Assembly: GCF_024385505.1 (NCBI RefSeq)
Contig: NZ_JANFLT010000001.1
Location: 558,001 to 622,000, forward strand
Direction of reading: 5' to 3'
DNA length: 64,000 nucleotides
From: Arthrobacter zhaoxinii
Lineage (GTDB): Bacteria; Actinomycetota; Actinomycetes; Actinomycetales; Micrococcaceae
Shown: positions 33,852 to 42,429 of the stretch, piece by piece
Position numbering within the stretch: position 1 is the stretch's first letter
How the letters are laid out: each line of letters opens with the position of its first letter
Notes under the pieces: generated by a model
Database searches by the model: none
What the model was told of the DNA's origin: nothing
What the model saw: the letters and a program-made list of their open reading frames with translations, nothing else
Translations under genes and position numbers: made by a program

Positions 33852-34919
33852 CTAGCTGCCGAGCACCTCCGCCAGGTCGAACTTCACCGGTTCCTCCAGC
33901 TGCTCATAAGTGCAGGATTCGGGCGTGCGGTCCTGCCGCCAGCGGGAAAACTGGGCCACATGGCGGAACCGCTCCCCCTCCATGTGGTCGTAGCGGACCT
34001 CCACCACTCGTTCGGGGCGCAGCGGCACAAACGAGAAGTCCTTCTTACCGCTCCAGCGGCTGCCCTCGGAGTTGCGCGGGGTGCGGGTCCCGTTCTCCTG
34101 CTCCCCCTCGGCCCAGGGATGTCCGTCCTCGACGGCGACCAGCGGCTGGAGTTCCTCGAACAGCTCCCGACGGCGGTCCATGGAGAACGAACTGGCCGCG
34201 CCCACATTCACGAGCACGCCGTCGTCGTTGTAGAGCCCCAGCAGCAGGGAGCCGATCAGATCGGGGCCGGACTTGTGGACCCGGTAGCCGGCGAGCACGC
34301 AGTCCGCCGTGCGTTCGTGCTTGAGCTTGGCCATGGTGCGCTTGTTCGGTGCGTACGGGCCGGCCAGGGGTTTGGCCACCAAGCCGTCCAGGCCTGCACC
34401 CTCAAAACGGCCGAACCAGTCCTGCGCCAGGTCGGCGTTGTCGGTGGCTGCGGTGACGGACACCGGTGCCTGCGCCGTTTTCAACGCCTCGACCAAGGCC
34501 TCCCGGCGTTCGGAGAACGGCCGGTCCCGGTAGTCGACGTCGCCCAGGGCCAGCAGGTCGAAGGCCACGAACCGGACCGGGGTTTCCTCCGCGAGCAGTT
34601 TCACCCGGCTGGCGGCGGGATGAATCCGCTGCTGCAGCAGTTCGAAGTCCAGCCGTTTGCCGTCCGGGACCACCATAACGATCTCGCCGTCCAGCACGCA
34701 CCGCTCCGGCAGGTTCTGCCGAAGGGCATCGACGAGTTCGGGGAAGTACCGCGTCATCGGCTTCTCGTTCCGGGAGCCGATCTCGACGTCGTCGCCGTCC
34801 CGGAAAATGATGGACCGGAATCCGTCCCATTTGGGTTCGTACAGGTAGTCCCCGCGGGGCAGGGCGCTGACGGATTTGGCCAGCATCGGGGCAACCGGGG
34901 GCATCACTGGAAGGTCCAT
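33852..34919 (-). CDS. ligC: ATP-dependent DNA ligase, LigC-type
   Basis: A stand-alone 355-residue ATP-dependent ligase. The adenylation motif is EPKWDGFR with lysine 30; later nucleotidyltransferase motifs are LDGEIVMV, FVAFDLLALG, EGLVAKP-like GLDGLVAKPLAG and MAKLKHERTADCVL; an OB-fold domain follows. It lacks the polymerase and nuclease domains of LigD, fitting the mycobacterial LigC group used in base-excision or backup end-joining repair. The ATG at 34919 is chosen because the conserved domain begins a few residues later; the longer frame runs into the neighbouring hydrolase gene. Confidence 0.88.
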   Translation of the reverse strand: MDLPVMPPVAPMLAKSVSALPRGDYLYEPKWDGFRSIIFRDGDDVEIGSRNEKPMTRYFPELVDALRQNLPERCVLDGEIVMVVPDGKRLDFELLQQRIHPAASRVKLLAEETPVRFVAFDLLALGDVDYRDRPFSERREALVEALKTAQAPVSVTAATDNADLAQDWFGRFEGAGLDGLVAKPLAGPYAPNKRTMAKLKHERTADCVLAGYRVHKSGPDLIGSLLLGLYNDDGVLVNVGAASSFSMDRRRELFEELQPLVAVEDGHPWAEGEQENGTRTPRNSEGSRWSGKKDFSFVPLRPERVVEVRYDHMEGERFRHVAQFSRWRQDRTPESCTYEQLEEPVKFDLAEVLGS

Positions 34920-34929
34920 GTGCCCATTC

Positions 34930-35481
34930 TTATCCGATGGCGGCCGGTTCCCCCAGCCCTGCGGTGAACGCGGTGAGCAGGTCGCGGCCCTGCTGCCAGT
35001 AGCCCACACCGCTTTCCTCGTTGATGTGGGCGAGCTCGCCGGCGTTGATGACGGGCAGTTTCCAGGCGGCGGCGATGGCTCCCGCTGCCGGCAGGGCACA
35101 GTACGGATCGCTCTCGCTGGCAATCAGCAGACCGGGCACGGGCAGCTCCTGCAGCCGCGGATTCCGGAATGTTGCGGCGGCCTGCGGAAACGATGCGGCA
35201 ACGGGATCCGGCGGGCTGACCAGGAACACCCCGCGGACGCCGTCGGGGTTCCGCAGCAGCCACTCGGCCGCAGCCAGGCAGCCCAGGCTGTGGGCCACCA
35301 GGACTGTCTGCCCGTTCCGGGCTCCGGCTACCCGGTCCAGTGCCGCCATCCAGTCCTCCAGTTCGGGTTCATCCCACGACGACGGCGCTATGCGGGTGAC
35401 GTCCGGCAGGTCCGCCTCCCAACGGCTCTGCCACTGCTCCGGCGGCGAGCCCTGATAGCCCGGGATCATGGTGATATGCAC
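34930..35481 (-). CDS. RBBP9/YdeN-family alpha/beta hydrolase
   Basis: A 183-residue small serine hydrolase. N-terminal MIPGYQGSPPEQWQSRWE is the family signature; nucleophile serine lies in LVAHSLGCLAAAEWLL, aspartate in ASESDPYC and histidine in GELAHINEESG. Relatives are small intracellular hydrolases with poorly known substrates. Ten bases separate its stop from the ligC start, so the two are probably cotranscribed. Divergent from the LLM flavoprotein gene. Confidence 0.88.
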   Translation of the reverse strand: MHITMIPGYQGSPPEQWQSRWEADLPDVTRIAPSSWDEPELEDWMAALDRVAGARNGQTVLVAHSLGCLAAAEWLLRNPDGVRGVFLVSPPDPVAASFPQAAATFRNPRLQELPVPGLLIASESDPYCALPAAGAIAAAWKLPVINAGELAHINEESGVGYWQQGRDLLTAFTAGLGEPAAIG

Positions 35482-35555
35482 TGGAGCTGCATCCTTTCAC
35501 TGGTTCGGCGCATGTGGGCGGGAATACTGCCGGCCCCTCAGGCGCTGGAGCTTTT

Positions 35556-36575
35556 ATGAAGAAAATAGGGTTCCTGTCCTTCGGACATTACCGGAATGCC
35601 ATCGGGTCCCTGACCCCTTCCGCCGGGGACGCGCTGCGCCAGCAGGTCGACCTGACCGTGGCGGCGGAAGAGATCGGCGTCGACGGCGCGTACCTGCGGG
35701 TCCACCATTTCGCCCCGCAGTTCTCCGCACCGTTCCCGCTGCTGGCAGCCATGGCGGCGCGGACCAGCAGGATCGAGCTGGGTACGGGCGTGATTGATAT
35801 GCGTTACATGAATCCGATCGGGATGGCCGAAGATGCTGCCGCCGCCGATCTGATCAGCGGTGGCAGGCTGCAGCTCGGCATCAGCCGGGGATCCCCCGAG
35901 CCCGCCCTGCGCGGATATGAGTCCTTCGGTTACGTTCCGGGGCCGGATTCCTCCGACGCTGAGATGGCCCGCCAGCACACGGAAGTCTTCCGGGCAGCCA
36001 TTGCCGGAGCCGGCGTGGCGCAGGCGGATCCGGCGATGACCGGCAGCACCGGCACCATGGCTGTCGATCCCCTCTCCCCCGGTCTGCCGGAGCGTATCTG
36101 GTGGGGTTCCGGAACGCGGGCCACAGCCAAGTGGACCGGCGAACAGGGCATGAACCTGATGAGCTCCACCCTCCTGACCGAGGACACCGGCGTGCCGTTC
36201 GATCAGCTGCAGGCTGAGCAGATAGCGGTGTACCGGAAGGCATGGGTCGATGCCGGACATCAGGGCACCCCGCGGGTGTCCGTCAGCCGCAGCATCATTC
36301 CGCTGGTGACCGGGCAGGACCGGCACTACTTCGGGGTGCGGGCGCAGGCCGAGGGCCGGGACCAGGTGGGGCACCTCGACGGCGGACTGGCCCGGTTTGG
36401 GAAGAGCTACATCGGTGAACCGGACGTTATTGCCGCGGAGCTGGCCGCCGATGCAGCGGTGCAGGAGGCCGATACCGTTCTGGTGACCGTGCCGAACCAG
36501 CTGGGCGTGGACTACAACGCGCATCTGCTGGAGAGCATCGTGAAGCTTGTGGCTCCGGGGGCCGGCTGGCGGTAA
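35556..36575 (+). CDS. LLM-class flavin-dependent oxidoreductase
   Basis: A 339-residue luciferase-like TIM-barrel flavoprotein using FMNH2 or F420. YLRVHHFAPQFSAPFPLLAAMAARTSRIELGTGVIDMRYMNP is the characteristic early block, with GGRLQLGISRGSPEP after it. The ATG at 35556 follows GGAG with good spacing. Substrate unknown. A repeated palindrome starts about 20 bases past its stop and may act as its terminator. Confidence 0.87.
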   Translation: MKKIGFLSFGHYRNAIGSLTPSAGDALRQQVDLTVAAEEIGVDGAYLRVHHFAPQFSAPFPLLAAMAARTSRIELGTGVIDMRYMNPIGMAEDAAAADLISGGRLQLGISRGSPEPALRGYESFGYVPGPDSSDAEMARQHTEVFRAAIAGAGVAQADPAMTGSTGTMAVDPLSPGLPERIWWGSGTRATAKWTGEQGMNLMSSTLLTEDTGVPFDQLQAEQIAVYRKAWVDAGHQGTPRVSVSRSIIPLVTGQDRHYFGVRAQAEGRDQVGHLDGGLARFGKSYIGEPDVIAAELAADAAVQEADTVLVTVPNQLGVDYNAHLLESIVKLVAPGAGWR

Positions 36576-36595
36576 GGAACCTTGGCACCCTTCGG

Positions 36596-36659
36596 GGCCT
36601 GGATCCGGCGGCAACGATATTCCCCGCTCGCAGAGCTCGCGGAGAACATTAAAGCCGCC
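36596..36659. repeat. Left copy of a repeated palindromic element
   Basis: The 22 bases at 36596-36617, starting GGCCTGGATCC, are identical to those at 37920-37941. Within the element GGCGGC (36607-36612) pairs with GCCGCC (36654-36659), with further paired segments inside, forming an imperfect hairpin. Together with the right copy it brackets the restriction-fold gene. Confidence 0.8.
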
Positions 36660-36760
36660 TCGTCCAGGCCCCTTCGTTGATGCCGGGATGCTGTTTTTCC
36701 ATGCAGGTTGACCGAAACCCGCTTTATTAGCTCCTCATCGACGGCGAGAGCACCAGAGTG

Positions 36761-37780
36761 CTAAACGGTCTCGGCCTTGTACCAGCGCGCGAAGATCTCA
36801 ACCGTGACTTCAGCGAGACGTCCGAGTTGGTCCCGTGGCACTGTCGTTGTTTTTGGACCGATTGCCCATCCGTCCGTATATCCCTTGGCAAGGTGCAAAT
36901 GTTCTCCGAGGTATCGTTTCGCGAGGGCATTTTTCCACTTTCCAAGTTTCCGGTTACTGTTGCCCGGCGCATGAAAACTCACGAGTAGCTGTTCCTCTTC
37001 GCCTTGAAGCACATCTCTCTGAAGTACGCGGAGGTGCTCAACCCAGCCGGGAATTACATCGGACGTATCCGGGTCGAAGTAGTTATCCCCGTTCTCTGGA
37101 ACTGCGATCCCCACATGGCTAATAAAACGCACAGCGTCCAAGCTCTCAGGCATGCCCCGGCCGGCGACCTCCAGTTGTCCGCGGATTGTTCGTCCGCAGG
37201 CGAGCGCTGGGGACTGAATCTCGATGGATGGCATTCCGCTGCCGCCCCGGCGTATATCGACGCTCCATCCGGGGAGTCTTTCCCCAACCTCAAGCGCTGC
37301 AAGCCAAGCCTCTACGGTGGTCTTCAGGAGCCGCCCTTCGCCGTGGATGTCTTCCATCGTGAGTCTGGAGCCATTGAAACAGGCAAGGGCGTCTTCCCAG
37401 CCGATAATGCTCACGCCGGGAAACTCGGAGAGCCATGCGGGTAAGAAGTCCTTACTCGGCACCAGGACAAAGATCGTCGCGTCTCCACCGAGAGCCTTGA
37501 TTTGATCCCTGACCTGCTCCCTCGTCAGCTCATGATCCAACTTCGCTTCGATGCCGACGATATTATCTTCGAAGTTGAGTTGGACATCGATCCGGACGGT
37601 ACTCTGCGAGGCAGCTCCCACGGGATACTTCACTTCGCACAGCACTTCCCGAAAGGTACCCAAGGACTTACCGCTGACGTCCTCGAGGAAACTCACAAAG
37701 CGGCGGTGATCGTGGCGAATCTCTGCGGCCAGCGCCCGAGTCGCCATCGGCTCGGTGCGGTAGATCGTGTTCTGTGTCAT
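36761..37780 (-). CDS. Unknown protein with PD-(D/E)XK nuclease-like segment
   Basis: A 339-residue soluble protein that I cannot assign to a named family. Residues 64-82 read VRIDVQLNFEDNIVGIEAKLD: an aspartate on one strand and E-x-K on the next, the arrangement of the PD-(D/E)XK restriction-endonuclease fold. IFVLVPS about 30 residues later fits the next core strand. The C-terminal half (FISHVGIAVPENG, LLVSFHAPGNSNRKLGKWKNALAKRYLGEHLHLAKGYTDG) has no motif I know. Base composition is visibly less GC-rich than the flanks. The ATG at 37780 has a weak ribosome-binding site. Bracketed by two copies of a palindromic repeat, which suggests acquisition. A defence or DNA-repair nuclease is possible but unproven. 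Confidence 0.7.
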   Translation of the reverse strand: MTQNTIYRTEPMATRALAAEIRHDHRRFVSFLEDVSGKSLGTFREVLCEVKYPVGAASQSTVRIDVQLNFEDNIVGIEAKLDHELTREQVRDQIKALGGDATIFVLVPSKDFLPAWLSEFPGVSIIGWEDALACFNGSRLTMEDIHGEGRLLKTTVEAWLAALEVGERLPGWSVDIRRGGSGMPSIEIQSPALACGRTIRGQLEVAGRGMPESLDAVRFISHVGIAVPENGDNYFDPDTSDVIPGWVEHLRVLQRDVLQGEEEQLLVSFHAPGNSNRKLGKWKNALAKRYLGEHLHLAKGYTDGWAIGPKTTTVPRDQLGRLAEVTVEIFARWYKAETV

Positions 37781-38234
37781 GCCGTCCAGAATGCCCTAAC
37801 CCGCGTTATGTGCCTCATTCGACCCGCCGGACCGGGCGCCGGTTGGTTGTTCACGTTCAACGCGCGTCTGCTGGAAATCATCGCTTGTAGCTCCGGACGC
37901 CGGAACGTCGACACCTGCAGGCCTGGATCCGGCGGCAACGAAATCCCCGGCGAGCAGGGATTTTCGTTGCCGCCGTTCCGGTCCGCCCGGCGCACACCCA
38001 CCCGCTTGACCGCCGAACGTCCACGAGGTGGTCGGGAAACAGCCCACTGTCGAAATGTCAGCAGCCTCCGCTAGAGTAGTTTTCAGCTTCACGAGATGTG
38101 GCCTTCGCCCGGTAGCCCGGGCACAAAAGCTCCGACTGGCCCCACACCAACCCCACTGTTCGGCGGGTGGTTCGGATGACGAAGCGGCCTGCGTCATTCG
38201 TCGCTGGCAAGGACAACCTGCAAAGGAACCCACT
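37781..38234. other. 454-base gap with palindromic repeat
   Basis: Apart from the palindromic element at 37920-37975 and the ribosome-binding site (AAAGGA) for the next gene, I see nothing coding. Open frames across it lack ribosome-binding sites and normal composition. It should contain the promoters of the divergent genes on either side. Confidence 0.5.
37920..37975. repeat. Right copy of the palindromic element
   Basis: Begins with the same 22 bases as the left copy, and CGGCGGCAACG (37930-37940) pairs with CGTTGCCGCCG (37965-37975). The inner stem (AAATCCC with GGGATTT plus one bulged base) extends it to about 19 pairs. It resembles REP-type or extragenic palindromes. Confidence 0.82.
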
Positions 38235-38639
38235 GTGAGCATTTCCAGTGTCAGCAAATCCGGTCTCAGCAACTGCAGCGGCTTCGCCCCGGGCCACAAC
38301 ATCCATTGGATCCACGGCCGCCGCCTCGAGGGGTGGGAGCAGTGGTCGGACGTCGAAGTCACGGCCGATCCGCAGCTGGACCTCATCTATCTCGTGTCCG
38401 AGGGAACCCAGCAGCTGATGTGGTTCCATAATGTTGGGGCAGTCGCCACTGCGCTCGCGGCCGCCGTCGACACCCCGCAGTGGTGCCAGCGCTATTCCAC
38501 ACTGATGGTGCCGGGCGGATTCGATTCCGATGCCCGGAGCTCTTTTTTCTACTTGGCCCGGCCGGAGCGGGTGGTTCCGTGCAACGGCTCCCTGGTGCGG
38601 GCACCGGAAACTGAGCGGATCGAAAAGGCCGGCTCCTAG
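38235..38639 (+). CDS. Hypothetical protein
   Basis: A 134-residue soluble protein of unknown function starting at a GTG with AAAGGA seven bases upstream. Notable blocks are HNIHWIHGRRLEGWEQWSDVEV, LDLIYLVSEGTQQLMWFHN and SSFFYLARPERVVPCNGS. Rich in Trp and His near the N-terminus, with no membrane helix. A longer in-frame reading exists upstream but lacks a ribosome-binding site. Immediately followed by a hairpin. Isolated between the repeat-bracketed region and a CPBP protease gene. Confidence 0.65.
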   Translation: MSISSVSKSGLSNCSGFAPGHNIHWIHGRRLEGWEQWSDVEVTADPQLDLIYLVSEGTQQLMWFHNVGAVATALAAAVDTPQWCQRYSTLMVPGGFDSDARSSFFYLARPERVVPCNGSLVRAPETERIEKAGS

Positions 38640-38647
38640 CTGCTGCC

Positions 38648-38679
38648 CCGCCCTGGAATCCCGACGCATTCCGGGGCGG
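38648..38679. terminator. Hairpin between convergent genes
   Basis: CCGCCCTGGAAT pairs with ATTCCGGGGCGG through one G-T wobble across an eight-base loop. It sits between the stops of two convergent genes. No T-run, so its strength as a terminator is uncertain. Confidence 0.5.
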
Positions 38680-38712
38680 AGCCAGCCCTGCAGGCGCCTC
38701 GCGGCACGGCAG

Positions 38713-39480
38713 CTACTGCTGCAGCAGCAGCTCCGGCGGCACGGTGTAGATGAGGATGACACCCAACAAGTTCTTCGCGGCGTGTACGCCGTAGGACAGC
38801 ATGAAGTTGTTGCCGGCCCAGACGTAGATGCCCACGAGAGTGGCACCCATCGCCAGGTAGGGCATCAGCACCGGAAGGGACAGGGATTCCTTGCCCACAA
38901 TGTGGATGGAGGCGAACAGCAGGACCGACAGGATGCAGCAGCCCCAGAGGTTCCAGTACCGGCTGAGCTTGCCGATCAGCAGGTGGCGGAAAATGTATTC
39001 CTCCACAAAGGGGGCCAGGACCACCAGCAGCGGAACGACAAGCCAGGGCGAAACGGATCCTACGAATCCCTCCACGGCTTGCTGGTTCACAGCCGTTTCC
39101 ATCTGTCCGGTCAGCAATGCCCCGATCATGGTGACAATGAGCATGGCGATGACGCCGGTGGGAATCAGGGAGAGGGACAGCACCGGCCGAGTGGCAAGTA
39201 TCTTCGTTTCCCGCACCACATAGGGCCGGGCCGCAACAAAGGCCAGCAGTCCGGCAACCCCGTAAAACGCCAGGTTCAGGACGTAGGCGGCTGCCACCGG
39301 CTCGGGCACCAGCATCACCAGGACAGGCATGACGAGTCCGGGCGCAAAGCTCAAGACCAGCAGGAACACTACGTAGAAGCCCGCTGCCACGGCGTCGCGC
39401 CGGGTGTAACGGTAGGAAAGCCAGGGGATCTGCGCCGCAGGGCGCCCCGAGGGGCCGGTCCGGTATTCGTTGGCAGTCAT
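38713..39480 (-). CDS. CPBP-family intramembrane metalloprotease
   Basis: A 255-residue membrane protein of the CAAX/CPBP (Abi) family. Motif 1 reads VEEYIFRHLLIG (EExxxR) and motif 2 FASIHIVG with the conserved histidine, both in hydrophobic helices; about seven or eight helices in all. The N-terminal 25 residues are soluble. Members process membrane substrates or give bacteriocin immunity; the role here is unknown. Monocistronic on the minus strand. Confidence 0.85.
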   Translation of the reverse strand: MTANEYRTGPSGRPAAQIPWLSYRYTRRDAVAAGFYVVFLLVLSFAPGLVMPVLVMLVPEPVAAAYVLNLAFYGVAGLLAFVAARPYVVRETKILATRPVLSLSLIPTGVIAMLIVTMIGALLTGQMETAVNQQAVEGFVGSVSPWLVVPLLVVLAPFVEEYIFRHLLIGKLSRYWNLWGCCILSVLLFASIHIVGKESLSLPVLMPYLAMGATLVGIYVWAGNNFMLSYGVHAAKNLLGVILIYTVPPELLLQQ

Positions 39481-39521
39481 TACCTCAGGATATGGGCCAT
39501 TCCCCCGGGTTACACCCCGCG

Positions 39522-40403
39522 CTAGTTCAGCTCCGCGATCACCGGCGGCATCGCCTCGAGCAGTTCCCGTGCCAGGAAGCTGAGCGGACCCCGCGAGGCG
39601 GAGAGCCGGTCCCCGCTCACGGCATGCAGGTACGTGCCCCAGCAGGCGGCCTGTTCCGGCGTCGCCCCGCGGGCCAGGAACCCACCCACCGCACCGGCCA
39701 GCACGTCTCCGGAACCGGACGTTCCCAGACCGGAGTTCCCGGCAGGCACCTCCCAGCTCCTTCCGTCGGGAGCGGTAATGACGTTGTGCGCGCTGACCAC
39801 CGCGGAATATTTCCGGGCCACCTCCAGGGACGCTTTCGGCAGGTCCAGGGAGTCCTCGTCGGCGTCCTCATCCTCGAGGAGCCGAAGGATTTCGGCGCCG
39901 TTCGGGGTCAGAACCAGCCGTCCGGCCAGGGCATCGTAAAGTTCCGGCAGCCCGGGCAGCACGCCGAGAGCAAAGGCATCCAGTACCACCTGGGTCTTCT
40001 CCCCGAGCAGCGGAACCACTGACTGCAGGAGTGCTGCGGCCTGTTCGGCGTCGTCCAGGCCCGGGCCGATCACCACCGCTGACGCCGTCGAAAGTTCGGA
40101 TTCGAGCACTTTGCCGGCCGCGCCGCCGTCAATCCCGCCGTCTTCCTCGGGCAGTCCCACCACCCCGGATTCGGGGATGGCCACGGCGACGGCGATGGCC
40201 GCCGAATCCGCCAAGGCCATGGTCAGGCGGCCGGCGCCGACGCGCAGCCCGGCAAGCCCGGTCAGCATCACCGCTCCCGGAGTGCTGCGGGCTCCGCCGA
40301 TCACCAGCACGGTGCCGCGGTCCTCCTTGCCGGAGGCTTCCGTGGAAAGCCGCCAGCCGCGCAGCAGCGCGGGGGTAACGAGCTCAGCGGGGGTGGATGT
40401 CAT
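39522..40403 (-). CDS. nnrD: ADP-dependent NAD(P)H-hydrate dehydratase
   Basis: Repairs hydrated NADH and NADPH using ADP (ribokinase-like fold). The 293-residue protein has VLVIGGARSTPGAVMLTGLAGLRVGAGRLTMAL at the N-terminus, LVLTPNGAEILRLL and the catalytic block GTSGSGDVLAGAVGGFLARG. The epimerase domain NnrE is absent, so it is the single-domain form. Its start overlaps the end of the phosphatase gene by 20 bases, implying cotranscription. Confidence 0.92.
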   Translation of the reverse strand: MTSTPAELVTPALLRGWRLSTEASGKEDRGTVLVIGGARSTPGAVMLTGLAGLRVGAGRLTMALADSAAIAVAVAIPESGVVGLPEEDGGIDGGAAGKVLESELSTASAVVIGPGLDDAEQAAALLQSVVPLLGEKTQVVLDAFALGVLPGLPELYDALAGRLVLTPNGAEILRLLEDEDADEDSLDLPKASLEVARKYSAVVSAHNVITAPDGRSWEVPAGNSGLGTSGSGDVLAGAVGGFLARGATPEQAACWGTYLHAVSGDRLSASRGPLSFLARELLEAMPPVIAELN

Positions 40404-41124
40404 CAGTTTCTCCTGCGTGTTCGGTTACGGGTGCTCCGCCGTCCTGCAGGTGGAGCACGCTGTTGAAGGTGTGCAGCTTCCAGGGTCCGGTGCCGTCCGG
40501 ACGCACCAGTCGGGTCACGGAGCCGTTGCGCACGCTGTTCGCGGCTGCGGTGTCCAGCAGTTCCTGCTCGCTCATCCGCTCCAGCACGTAGCGGATCAGC
40601 AGGATCACGGCGTCGTGGCAGACCACGGCCACCCTTTTGCCGTCTTCGTCGTCGTCGAGGTCACGGAACACGGAGCGCAGCCGGAGTGCGACGTCGGCCC
40701 ATGATTCGCCGCCCGGCGGCCGGTACGCGAATTTACCCAGCCAGGACCGTCGTTCGGCTTCCTCGGGGAAACGTGCCGCAACGCCGGCGGAAGTCAGCAG
40801 GTCCAGGATCCCCAGTTCCCGGTCCCGAAGGCGTTCATCGACGCGCATGCCGCCGGCGACGCCGGGCAGCCCCGCCAGTTCGGCCGTTTGCCGGGCCCGC
40901 AGGTAGGGCGAGCACCAGACAGAATCGGGCAGCTCGTCGGCAGGCAGCCCGGCAATCCAGCGGCCAAGCGCCGCAGCCTGCTGCTCGCCGTCGGCGCTCA
41001 GCGGGACATCGGGGTCACGCCAGGAAAGGTCTATACGTTCGGCGCCCTCGCGGCCGGCGCGGGTAGCGGCCACATTGCCGGCAGATTCGCCGTGGCGGAC
41101 CAGAATCAGTTCAGTTGCACCCAT
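40384..41124 (-). CDS. Histidine phosphatase family protein
   Basis: A 246-residue phosphoglycerate-mutase-like phosphatase. The RHG motif reads LILVRHGESAGNVAATR, with catalytic histidine; the second arginine lies in CSPYLRARQTAEL, the acid in DRELGILD, and the late histidine in VAVVCHDAVILLIRYVL. Substrate unknown; SixA/CobC-like or phosphosugar phosphatases are relatives. First gene of a two-gene unit with nnrD. Confidence 0.88.
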   Translation of the reverse strand: MGATELILVRHGESAGNVAATRAGREGAERIDLSWRDPDVPLSADGEQQAAALGRWIAGLPADELPDSVWCSPYLRARQTAELAGLPGVAGGMRVDERLRDRELGILDLLTSAGVAARFPEEAERRSWLGKFAYRPPGGESWADVALRLRSVFRDLDDDEDGKRVAVVCHDAVILLIRYVLERMSEQELLDTAAANSVRNGSVTRLVRPDGTGPWKLHTFNSVLHLQDGGAPVTEHAGETDDIHPR

Positions 41125-41162
41125 GCTCCGACTCTACCCGCCGGGCCCCGGAGGCCAAGGGC

Positions 41163-42395
41163 TCAGGTACCGGAGCGAGTGTCCACCCGGCCGCCGTTGC
41201 GCACCGTGAAGGTCAGCAGCAGGGCGACGGCGGCCAAGGCTGCGAGCAGCATGAGGCCCACGAAATAGCTGCGGTTCGCCGGATCATAGGTTGCCCCCAT
41301 GACCAGCGGCGGGAAGTAGCCGCCGAGCCCGCCGGCGGCGGCAATAATCCCGCCGACGGTACCCACGTCCTGCGCCGGAGCGGCACGGCCCACCCAGGCG
41401 AACACTCCGCCGGTGCCGAGCCCCAGGAACAAGGCCATCAGGATGAACGCCGTACCGTAGACCTCCTCCTCCTCGGGCCGGAGGGCAACAATGACGGCCA
41501 GGACCGCCGTGCCGGCAAAGGACGCGAGCGTGACCAGCTTCGGCCCCACCTTGTCCGCGATGGTTCCGCCGATCGGGCGGGCGATGACAGCGGCCACGGC
41601 GAAGCCTGCGGTCCGGGTTCCTGCCGCGGTCGCGTCGTAATCGTAGACATTGCCCAGATACGTGGGCAGGTAATTGGAGAACGCCACAAACGCACCGAAC
41701 ACCACCCCGTACAGGAAGCACAGCTGCCAGGTGACGCGCAGGGTGAAGGCGTGGGTGATCTTCGGCAGCACCGGTTCCGTGGGTTTTGACCAGGCCGGGG
41801 ATTCACGGAGGATCAGCCAGCTCAGCACTGCCATGGCTGCGACGACGACGGCGATGGTGATGTGGGTGCCCATGTAGCCGACGGCGGCCACCAGCCGCGG
41901 GGTGAAGAACGCCGACACGGCCGTCCCCACCATGCCGGCCCCGAACACCCCGGTCGCGAAGCCCTTCCGGCTGCGTTCGTACCAGGCGGAGCAGAAGGGG
42001 ATGCCGATGGCGAAAACGGTCCCGGCGATGCCGAGGAAGAACGCGATGACCACCAGGAACGGGAAGTTGCCCTGCTGGCCGACGATTCCGGTGAGCAGCA
42101 CCAGCGGCGCCGTCACGCCCAGGATCACGGTGAACATGACCCGGCCGCCGTAGCGGTCCGTCAGGGCGCCGACGGGGATCCGGGCCACCGAGCCCACCAG
42201 GATGGGCATGGCCACAAGGACCGAGGTCTGTCCGGCACCTAGGTCCATGTCTGCGGCGTAGCGGCTGGACAGCGGTCCGATGATCGTCCACGCCCAGAAC
42301 CCCACTGTGGAGGCAATGGTTGCCACGATCAGGTTCCGCAGCTGGCCGGCCCGGAGGTCCGCGCCTGCGGCCGGAGGAAAAGATGCTGTAGACAT
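41163..42395 (-). CDS. narK: NarK-type nitrate/nitrite transporter
   Basis: A 410-residue MFS carrier of the nitrate/nitrite porter family. Features include IPVGALTDRYGGRVMF (motif A), GTVFAIGIPFCSAWYERSRKGFATGVFGAGMVGTAVSAFF (NNP signature region) and the second nitrate signature AAGGLGGYFPPLVMG. It follows narI by 34 bases on the same strand, so nitrate uptake or nitrite export is part of the nar operon. Confidence 0.93.
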   Translation of the reverse strand: MSTASFPPAAGADLRAGQLRNLIVATIASTVGFWAWTIIGPLSSRYAADMDLGAGQTSVLVAMPILVGSVARIPVGALTDRYGGRVMFTVILGVTAPLVLLTGIVGQQGNFPFLVVIAFFLGIAGTVFAIGIPFCSAWYERSRKGFATGVFGAGMVGTAVSAFFTPRLVAAVGYMGTHITIAVVVAAMAVLSWLILRESPAWSKPTEPVLPKITHAFTLRVTWQLCFLYGVVFGAFVAFSNYLPTYLGNVYDYDATAAGTRTAGFAVAAVIARPIGGTIADKVGPKLVTLASFAGTAVLAVIVALRPEEEEVYGTAFILMALFLGLGTGGVFAWVGRAAPAQDVGTVGGIIAAAGGLGGYFPPLVMGATYDPANRSYFVGLMLLAALAAVALLLTFTVRNGGRVDTRSGT

Positions 42396-42429
42396 GGGCT
42401 GCCTGCCTTCCGCCAGATGAACTCAGTTC

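Noticed and set aside
36596-37941. Flanking direct repeats as phage or integrase attachment sites
   Set aside because: No integrase or tRNA lies nearby, and both copies sit in hairpins, so a palindromic repeat family is the better reading.
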